Assembly: GCF_009905375.1 (NCBI RefSeq)
Contig: NC_133649.1
Location: 223,345,275 to 223,409,274 of the forward strand
DNA length: 64,000 nt
Source: Apium graveolens
Taxonomy: Eukaryota; Streptophyta; Magnoliopsida; Apiales; Apiaceae
Direction: 5' to 3'
Positions 57,070 to 64,000 of the stretch are shown piece after piece (position 1 is the stretch's first letter; each line of letters starts with the position of its first letter). Position numbers and translations under genes: made by a program. The notes beneath the pieces are model-generated. The model searched no databases, had not been told where the DNA came from, and saw nothing but the letters and a program-made list of their open reading frames with translations.

Positions 57070-58251
57070 TTATTTCTTCTCAGCTCTGGGTTTTCTGCAG
57101 TCAGCTCTGAAGTGTCCAAGTCCATCACATTTGTAACATCTCTCTTTTGACTTGTCAGGTTTTCCGGATCTAGCTTCCTTCCAATCAATATCTCTTCTGT
57201 TGTTCTTCTTATCAGAGTTTGAGGAACTGGAACCTTTTTTGGAAAATCTTCTCCCTTTCTTTAAGTTTCTGTAGACCATCTTCTTGAAGCTTTTAACCAG
57301 CAGGGCATCCATTTGATCCATATCTTCATTGTTGTTGTGATCACTATCAGTATCTGATTCAGTATTAGGATTTGAGTCATCATCAGAATTTGATGATTCA
57401 GTAGCTGACTTAGCATTCATGGCTTTCCCTTTGGAGTAGTTTTTTCTCCTATATTTCTCCTTTGGCTTCTTTTCAACTTTGAGTACAACTGGTCTAGCTT
57501 TTGATCCTTTCCTCTTGCTCCTTTGCTCCATCTCTAGTTCATGAGTTTTCAGAACTCCATAGATCTCATCTAGATGTGTGATGTCAAGTTGATAGTTATT
57601 CCTAATTGATGTGATCTTAAAGACCCACTTTTCAGGAAGAGCAAGTAGGAACTTCAAGTTTGACTCCTCCAAATCATATTCTTTGTTGACAAGGGATAAG
57701 TCATTCAGCAACTTCTGAAATCTGTCATAGATCTCAGTTAGGGATTCATTGTCCTTCGAGTCAAAGTGCTCATATTCTTGAGTAAGTACTTTCCTTCTAT
57801 TCTTCTTGATAGCAGTTGTACCTTGACACTTTACTTCTAAAGCATCCCATATCTCTTTTGATGTTTTACATCTAATGACTCTATTGGACATAACATTATC
57901 AAGACTGATGTGCAGGATATGTCTAACCTTAGCATACTTCATGATAGACGAGATATCTTCAGGAGTATAGTCGTTCTTGTCTTTGTCTATCATCTTCTCT
58001 GGTTCTTCTGCAAGCGAAACAGCTACTTTCATTGGTTTGTGAGGACCATCATAGATCCTGTTCAGATATTCAGGATCTGTGGCTTCCAAACACATGGCCA
58101 TCCTGATTTTCCAGATTGGATATTTATGCACTTTCTGTATGGGCACCTTGATTGCTTCATACCTACTCATGTTGTTGCTTATCTCTGATGTGGCTGGGGG
58201 TTGTGGCTTCAGATTTAGATTCTGTATTTCTTCTTCTCCTTTGTCTGACAT
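57070..58251 (-). pseudogene. Copia-B gag, N-terminal 393 residues
   Basis: ATG at 58251, 46 bases inside the primer-binding site, followed by MSDKGEEEIQNL. The SIRE-like gag core is present: YPIWKIRMAMCLEATDPEYL (44-63), SNRVIRCKTSKEIWDALEVK, LTQEYEHFDSKDNESLTEIY, LKFLLALPEKW and LDEIYGVLKTHELEMEQRS. An acidic Ser/Asp stretch precedes a CCHC zinc knuckle CYKCDGLGHFRADC at 372-385. It stops eight residues later at a TAA where the sister-type sequence reads on, so the protein is cut short. It is related to the gag at 62897-64000. Confidence 0.88.
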
Positions 58252-58297
58252 GGTTAATTAATCTTCAGATCTTAAACTGTTTGTACGTTAACAGCAA

Positions 58298-58311
58298 GCT
58301 CTGATACCAAT
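58298..58311 (-). promoter_or_regulatory. Primer-binding site of copia-B
   Basis: The minus strand ATTGGTATCAGAGC follows the LTR end CCTAACA. It is complementary to initiator tRNA-Met. Confidence 0.9.
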
Positions 58312-58890
58312 TGTTAGGCCCTTAATCAACTGTAGAGGGGGGGGGGTGAATATAGTTAATATAATCAACTCGACAAAGCTTCAACAAAATCAACAGTTTT
58401 TATATTAATCTTATAAAAACTTATTACAAAAAGTAATCTCTAAATGATGAACAAATATCCTTGAGAGCTGCTAGGTTATGAAAAAGATATAACAATGTCG
58501 CAATGCTTAGGTTATGAAAAAGATATAACAATGTCATAATGCTTATAGCATGAACCTAATATGTGCTTTATATAGAGCACAACTACCAATGTCTAAGGAA
58601 TCCTATTCTATTAACAACAAGGATACCTATACTATTGCTTCTAAGATAAAGTCCTTCACCGACTTGAAATTCCTGTTTCCTTTTCCTCTTTAAAGATCAA
58701 CTATTGTGATAAATACTGATTTCATCATCTGTTGACGTCATCATCCGTTGATATCGTTATTCGTCGAATATCAACACACGTCGATGTCATCATCATCCGT
58801 CGATGCTTGTAATCATCCGTCGATGCTAGTAATTACCATCTGTAGATGCTTCTGATAGTTTCTGTTTGATATCATCAGTTGCTCCTAACA
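58312..58890 (-). repeat. 5' LTR of copia-B
   Basis: A 579-bp LTR. A minus-strand TATA box lies at 58567-58574. A 36-bp tandem duplication at about 58473-58544 (unit starting AGGTTATGAAAAAGATATAA) is absent from the 3' LTR and explains the length difference. The CCGTCGAT motif cluster spans about 58730-58855. Divergence from the 3' LTR is several percent by eye, so copia-B is older than the nested gypsy insertions at the left of the window. Confidence 0.9.
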
Positions 58891-58895
58891 TCTTC

Positions 58896-58980
58896 TACCA
58901 ATTTAAATTATATATTCTAATTAATATTGAAATCAATTTTTTCTACAAATTTAAATTATAATTTATATCAACTTTATATC
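58896..58980. repeat. Diverged copy of the repeat flanking copia-B
   Basis: TTCTAATTAATATTGAAATC and the following 45 bp resemble TTCTAATTGATATTGAAGTC at 38997. The copia-B target was probably a repeat of about 70 bp. Confidence 0.55.
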
Positions 58981-60463
58981 TATAACAGCCCGCACTTCTA
59001 GACTATTAATTCTAAATCAAAATTAATACAAAACAAATTTACTAATACGAAATTCTATTATAAATGTGACTATTATTACAAAAGCGCAACTAACATAAGT
59101 CCAAAACCAATCTACTCCAAAACTAAGTCTTCGAACTCCAATGTTATCCTACTCGAACTCTTAGACAAAACCTGAAATATTAAAAGAATGAGCTACGAAG
59201 CCCATCAAGCAACTACCGTTCAACGACTCAAAATAATATTTTTTAAATTTTTCAAAAACACAATTTAAACATGCTTGACCATAACACAGATCACACAAAA
59301 TCACACATATATTCGATAATAAGGTGAACAAAGATGCACACGATATAATCAATAACCATTATCAAAGCAAAGCACACGATACATTCTATAATCCATATAA
59401 TCAAAATTATTAATCAATCAATAAATCTTAATAACAAATTTATCTTTAGTCCCACAGTCCTAAATCATACCCTATGCCACACTTTGCCAGTGATCGGCAT
59501 CTTATACTTTATGCCACACTTCCCAAGTGACCGAGTTTAATTTCTTATTCCATGGGGGCTAGTTTAAGTCCCTCGTCAAGTGAAACCAAAGCTTGACAAG
59601 GTATCGATGTGTTCCGGAATGTGCGCAAACTAGTTTTAAGTTCTATGTATCACACTTTCCAGTGATCGAAATCTTATTCTTATACATGACTAAGACTGTG
59701 GATTTTTTGAATTCGTTTCTTGTCAATCACATATCAAAATCATACTAACGATTATCAAAACAAATATTCGAGCACATGAACCAAAGAATATAAGATACAT
59801 TACACACCAGAAATGGAGCAAAGATTAGTCACTTACTAAGAATTTAAGAACATGTGAGCAGACAATATATATACGTTACATAAAAAGTACAGAGCAACGG
59901 ATAATCATTTACAGAACATGTAAGCAAATAAGTAATACGGAGCAACGGAAAGTTACTTATCTCAATTACGCAAACAAATAATTCACATATGAATACATAT
60001 TCAATCATTAACGACCCCGCAAACACGGCACATTTAAAATCTCAATATTCTCTACGATTCCAATTCTGATCAGATCCTTATTTTTAGACTTTTTGACCCT
60101 CTAAATAATGTTATCTTGGATAACACAAAACATAAAAGTTGAAGAGAATGAAAAGACCTTTTCGAAAAGTCCACAGATTAACAAATTCTAACTTACGATA
60201 AATTTTCTACGAATTTTACAAGATTGCTGATTTTTGTATAGAAAAGCCCTCCGAATTTACGATAAAAACGAGGAAGATGAATAGGGTTTATATACATAAC
60301 AATACAAAACCCTCTTTCTTAACCTACAAGGTATCCATATTATAATCTGATCCAAATTTTAGGCCCATTAGTCTAATTCAAATTTTAAATCCTAATCCTT
60401 ATCCAATTTTAATCTTTTTTTATTATATTATTAATCTAATTCTAAAAAATACGGGATATTACA
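58981..60463 (-). repeat. Left LTR of the short-interior array
   Basis: The terminal TG of the plus-strand end is mutated to TA (TATAACAGCC versus TGAAACAGCC in the right copy). It holds an internal imperfect repeat TGCCACACTTTGCCAGTGAT / TGCCACACTTCCCAAGTGAC near 59477-59530. Minus frames at 59161-59352 and 59844-60026 have no recognisable product. Confidence 0.8.
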
Positions 60464-60636
60464 TACTGCCTTCCTTAAAAAGAATTTGGTCCCCAAATTC
60501 ATAACAATCCTATACGTCTACTCCCTCTAATCTCCTATAGGTCAAACTTAAACTATGGTCCACATGAATGCATCTTAGAGAATGTACTAGTCCCATACCT
60601 AATACACTCGGAAAGATAACCTACTCTGATACTAAC
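60464..60636 (-). other. 173-bp interior with primer-binding site and purine tract
   Basis: On the minus strand it starts GTTAGTATCAGAG (60624-60636, a one-base variant of the initiator tRNA-Met site). It ends with the purine-rich TTTTTAAGGAAGGCAGTA against the LTR. Nothing codes. The first 100 bp recur at 62120-62219. Confidence 0.78.
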
Positions 60637-62119
60637 TGAAACAGCCTGTACTTCCCGACTATTAATTCTAAATTAAAACTAATACAAAACAAATTTAATT
60701 ATACAAAATTCTATTACAAAGGTGACTATTATTACAAAAGCGCAGCTAACACAAGTCCAAAATCAATCTACTTAAAAAACTAAGTCCTCGAACTCCAGTG
60801 CTATCAAACTTAAACTCTTAGACAAAACCCGAAATATTAAAAGAATGAGATGTGAACTCCATCAAGAAACTACCATTCAACGGCTCAAATTAATATGTTT
60901 TAAATTTTTAAAAACACAGTTTAAACATGCTTGACACATAACACAGATCACACAAAATCACACATATATTTGATAATAAGGTGACGAAAGATGCACACGG
61001 TATAATCAATAACCAATATCAAAGCAAAGCACACGACACATTCTATAATCCACATAATCAAAATTATTAATCAATCAATAAATCTTAATAACAAATTTAT
61101 CTTTAGTCGCACAGTCCTAAATCACATCCTATGCCACACTTTGCCAGTGATCGGCATCTTATACTTTATGTCACACTTCCCAAGTGACCGAGTTTTAATT
61201 TTTATTCGATGGGGGTTAGTTTACGTCCCTCGTCAAGTGAAACCTAAGCTTGACAAGGTATCGATGTGTTCCGGAGCGTGCACAAACTAGTTCTAAGTTC
61301 TATGTATCACAGTTTCCACTGATTGGAATCTTATTCTTATACATGACTAAGACTGGGGATTTTTTTGAATTCATTTCTTATCAGTCACATATCAATATCA
61401 TACTTACGATTATCAAAAAAAATATTTGAGAACATGAACCAAATAATATAAGATACGTTAGAAAACAGAAATGGAGCAAATAATAGTCACTTACTAAAAA
61501 CTTAAGAACATGAGAGCAGACAATATATGCACGTTACACAAAAAGTACAGAGCAACGGATAATCACTTAAAGAACATGTATGCAAATAAGTAATACGGAG
61601 CAACGGAAAGTTACTTACCTAAATTACGCAAACAAATAGTTCACATCAGAATACATATTAAATCATTAGTGACCCATCAAACACGGCACATCTAAAATCT
61701 TGATTTTCTCCACGATTCCAATTCTGATCCGATCCTTATTTTTAGACCTTTTGACCCTCTAAACAACATTATCTTGGAAAATACGAAACACAAAAGTTGA
61801 GAACAAAATGACCTTTCTAAAAAGTCCAGAATCAACAAATTCTAACTTACAATGAATTTTCTATGAATATTACAAGATTGCTGAATTTTGTATAGAAAAG
61901 CCTTACGAATTTTAATGATAAAAACGAGGATGACGAATAGGGTGTGTATTTATAACGATACAAAACCCTCTTTCTTAACCTACAAGTTATCCATATTAGA
62001 ATCTGATCCAAACTATAGGGCCATTAGTCTAATCCAAATTTTAAATCCTAATCCTTGTCCAATTTTACTCCTTTTTTATTATATTATTAATCTAATTCTA
62101 AAAATTAAGGAATATTACA
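60637..62119 (-). repeat. Right LTR of the short-interior array
   Basis: 1483 bp, intact termini TGAAACAGCC...ATATTACA on the plus strand. The plus-strand frame at 61888-62160 crosses its inner end and has no recognisable product. Confidence 0.8.
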
Positions 62120-62219
62120 TACTACATTCCTTAAAAAGAATTTGGTTCCTAAATTCATAATAATCCTATACGTCTGATCCCTCTAATCTCCTATAGGTCA
62201 AACTTAAACTATGGTCCAC

Positions 62220-62842
62220 TGAAACACTTTTAGATATATTTCTGATGTCATGTCTAATAATGATTTGTGTTTAGTTTTTCAGATCTTGACTAACAGGACA
62301 AATCAGGACTTAACTTGAAATTAGTACTTATACTGAAGTCAGAACTTAAGATATCAGAACTTAAGTTATCAGAACTTAAGATATCAGAAGATATTCATCA
62401 GGAGATAATATCAGGACTTAAGAAGACTTTCAGATAAGGAAGGCGGCTGATTGAAGGAAAGGAAGATTGAAATTAACACAAGAAGAGATATGCATGGAGA
62501 AGAATTCTATGAAGAATAGAAGACTTGGATGAATAGATAACTAATTGATATATTTTAGGATAAAGAGTTATATTCGATATCAATTAGAAGATTATCTTGT
62601 AACTGTGTGGTATATAAACACATCATAGGGTTTACACTAGACGTGTTATTGTTATTGAGAAAATTATTCATTGTAACCCTATCAGCTCTCGTGATATTTG
62701 TTCATCACTGAGAGAGAACGGTTCCATTGTAATACTGTTTTATTAATAAGATTATTCTGTGTTTCATACTTGTGTTCTTAATTCGATTTGATTGGAGTAT
62801 ACACTGTATTCAACTCCCTTCTACAGTGTGTGTGACCTAACA
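62220..62842 (+). repeat. 5' LTR of copia-C
   Basis: A 623-bp LTR, TGAAACAC...GACCTAACA. Three head-to-tail copies of ATCAGAACTTAAG lie at about 62335-62385. A TATA box TATATAAA is at 62611-62618, about 230 bp before the LTR end. Confidence 0.85.
62611..62618 (+). promoter_or_regulatory. TATA box of copia-C LTR
   Basis: TATATAAA in the middle of the LTR, on the same strand as gag. Confidence 0.6.
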
Positions 62843-62857
62843 AGTGGTATCAGAGCC
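62843..62857 (+). promoter_or_regulatory. Primer-binding site of copia-C
   Basis: AGTGGTATCAGAGCC directly after the LTR end, complementary to initiator tRNA-Met. Confidence 0.9.
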
Positions 62858-62896
62858 AATCTATTAACACATATACAGTAAAGATCCAAAACAATC

Positions 62897-64000
62897 ATGT
62901 CTGAAGAAGAACAAACTCCAACCAAGCCCACCAAAACTGAAGAAACTCCAAAGACTCAAATCCATAGTCGATATGAGACTATTAGGTTCCCATACTGAGA
63001 CCTTCTGAGTATCCCATATGGAAAGTGAGGATGACTATGTTTCTGGAAGTGACAGATCCAGAATACCTTGACAGAATTAATGAAGGACCACATAAGCCAA
63101 CCAAGCTCTCCGTTGTAGTTGCAGATCAGCCGGCAAAGACTGTACCAAAGGAGAAAAGTGAGTATACAGCTGAAGATATCTCATCTATTGCCAAGGATGC
63201 AAAGGTAAAGCATTTGCTGCATAGTGCCATTGATAATGTCATGTCAAACAGGGTAGTTAACTGCAAGACTGCAAACGAGATATGGGATGCCTTGGAAATA
63301 AGATGCCAGGGAACTGATGTAATTAAGAAGAACATGAGGACTATACTCACTCAAGAGTACGAGCACTTTGACTCAAAATCTGATGAGTCATTAACTGGTT
63401 TATATGACAGATTTGTCAAACTCTTGAATGATCTATCACTGGTGGATAAGGAATATGATCTAGAAGATATTAATCTTAAATTCCTTTTAGCTCTTCCTAA
63501 AAGTTGGGATTTGAAGGCAATTACTATAAGAGACAACTATGCTCTTGATGAAACTCTTGATGAAATTTATGGTATACTCAAAACTCATGAACTTGAGATG
63601 GATCAAAGAAGCAAGAGACATGGGAGAAAGTCAAGAACAGTTGCTCTTAAGGCTGAGGATGAATCCCCCAAAGTGGCTGCCTCAAAGAAAGGCAAAGGAA
63701 AGGCTCTCATCACAAAGTCTGATTCAGATTCATCAAGTTAAGATGATGATGATGAGGATTCAGAAACTGAAAGTCTATCTGAGATGGATGCTGATGAAGA
63801 GATGATGAGATTGTGTGCTCTTATGGTGAAGGGCATCACAAAGATAGCTTATAGGAAATTCAGAAAGGGAAAGTAGTTTTCCAGGAAAAGTGGAAGTTCT
63901 GATAAGAAGGGATTCAGAAAATCTGAAGGCAAAGCAGGAAAGTCTGACAGAGGAGATTACTCAAATGTTAAATGCTACAATTATGGTGAGAAATGACACA
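62897..64000 (+). pseudogene. Copia-C gag, frameshifted and interrupted
   Basis: ATG at 62897 (MSEEEQTPTKPTKTEETPKT) is followed after about 35 codons by a frame change near 62988. The main frame 63025-63741 then shows MTMFLEVTDPEYLDRINEGP, SNRVVNCKTANEIWDALEIR, LTQEYEHFDSKSDESLTGLY and LDEIYGILKTHELEMDQRSK. A TAA in an Asp/Ser run (63739), a TAG near 63874 and a TGA near 63994 follow. The zinc knuckle begins KCYNYGEK-stop, so its second Cys is Tyr and the following Gly is a stop. It would otherwise form the element particle. It is clearly dead, and its 3' part lies outside the window. Confidence 0.88.

Larger units (their letters stand above)
39114..58890 (-). mobile_element. Copia-B, SIRE-like Ty1-copia retrotransposon with nested insertions
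   Basis: LTRs at 39114-45522 (interrupted) and 58312-58890, reading TGTTAGGAGC...CCTAACA on the minus strand, flanked by TCTTC on both sides (39109-39113, 58891-58895). A primer-binding site lies at 58298-58311 and a polypurine tract at 45523-45535. Gene order on the minus strand is gag, protease, integrase, RT, RNase H, then about 4 kb of extra 3' sequence, the SIRE/Maximus layout. Removing the CACTA element and the solo LTR leaves about 11.1 kb. Every coding block contains nonsense codons, so it is not autonomous now. Confidence 0.93.
58981..62219 (-). mobile_element. Tandem array of a short-interior non-autonomous LTR element
   Basis: Two LTRs of equal length (58981-60463 and 60637-62119, 1483 bp each) reading TGTAATAT...CTGTTTCA on the minus strand. 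They are separated by 173 bp and followed by a second partial interior (62120-62219), so the order is LTR-interior-LTR-interior. The interior has a primer-binding site and a purine tract only, with no coding capacity. The copies differ at many positions, roughly one in ten by eye, so the array is old. The array is cut at 62220 by the copia-C LTR, with TCCAC just before it. The superfamily cannot be set from this sequence. Confidence 0.8.
62220..64000 (+). mobile_element. Copia-C, SIRE-like Ty1-copia element, 5' end only
   Basis: The LTR, primer-binding site and gag read on the plus strand and run off the window. The left edge is exact: the short-interior array reads GGTCCAC and then changes to TGAAACAC, whereas its sister copy continues ATGAATGC. 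The other LTR and target duplication are outside. The gag is close to that of copia-B in motif content. Confidence 0.88.

Noticed and set aside
1..64000. tRNA or rRNA genes
   Set aside because: The only tRNA-like matches are the short primer-binding sites complementary to initiator tRNA-Met; no full tRNA or rRNA sequence was seen.

Overview
This window is a transposable-element cluster from a flowering plant nuclear genome, probably a eudicot. The evidence is plant-type Ty1-copia (SIRE/Maximus-like) and Ty3-gypsy chromovirus (Tekay/Del-like) LTR retrotransposons primed by initiator tRNA-Met, an En/Spm-type CACTA transposon, and a captured piece of a plant phosphatidylinositol-4-phosphate 5-kinase (PIP5K) gene. 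I found no intact host gene. Lineage names come from recognised protein motifs, not from a search. Species cannot be fixed from the sequence.

Layout, left to right. (1) 1-32162 is a tandem array of a minus-strand copia family ('copia-A', LTR 1325 bp) in the order internal-LTR-internal-LTR-internal. It keeps a long open gag (27857-30088) but has lost most of pol. The middle unit is split by a minus-strand Tekay-like gypsy element (2813-26230, LTRs about 4.06 kb, target-site duplication ACAAT). That element is itself split inside gag by a plus-strand non-autonomous element (10844-20448, TSD GTCTC). The inner element has two nearly identical 4253-bp LTRs around only 1099 bp of non-coding internal DNA. 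(2) 32174-37166 is a probable copia solo LTR interrupted by a plus-strand Tekay-family solo LTR (32470-36844, TSD TGTCA) carrying nine copies of a 55-bp repeat. (3) 37167-39113 is unassigned DNA with a large CT microsatellite.

(4) 39114-58890 is a SIRE-like copia element on the minus strand ('copia-B', TSD TCTTC) with gag, protease, integrase, reverse transcriptase and RNase H all recognisable and all broken. Its 3' LTR holds a 5856-bp CACTA element (39413-45268, TSD CGA). The CACTA carries four exons of a PIP5K catalytic domain and a 583-bp solo LTR (TSD GTAAC). The 3' untranslated/extra-ORF part of copia-B holds a 2800-bp gypsy solo LTR (47402-50201, TSD ACTTA). (5) 58981-62219 is a head-to-tail array of a very short non-autonomous element (1483-bp LTR, 173-bp internal). 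(6) 62220-64000 is the 5' end of a third, plus-strand SIRE-like copia element with a broken gag.

Nothing here works together as an operon or pathway. What the window records is repeated insertion, unequal recombination (solo LTRs and tandem LTR arrays) and gene-fragment capture. By eye the youngest event is the 10844-20448 insertion, since I see only two mismatches between its LTRs. The most interesting object is the PIP5K-carrying CACTA element. All identities rest on reading motifs and repeats by eye, and percentages are approximate.
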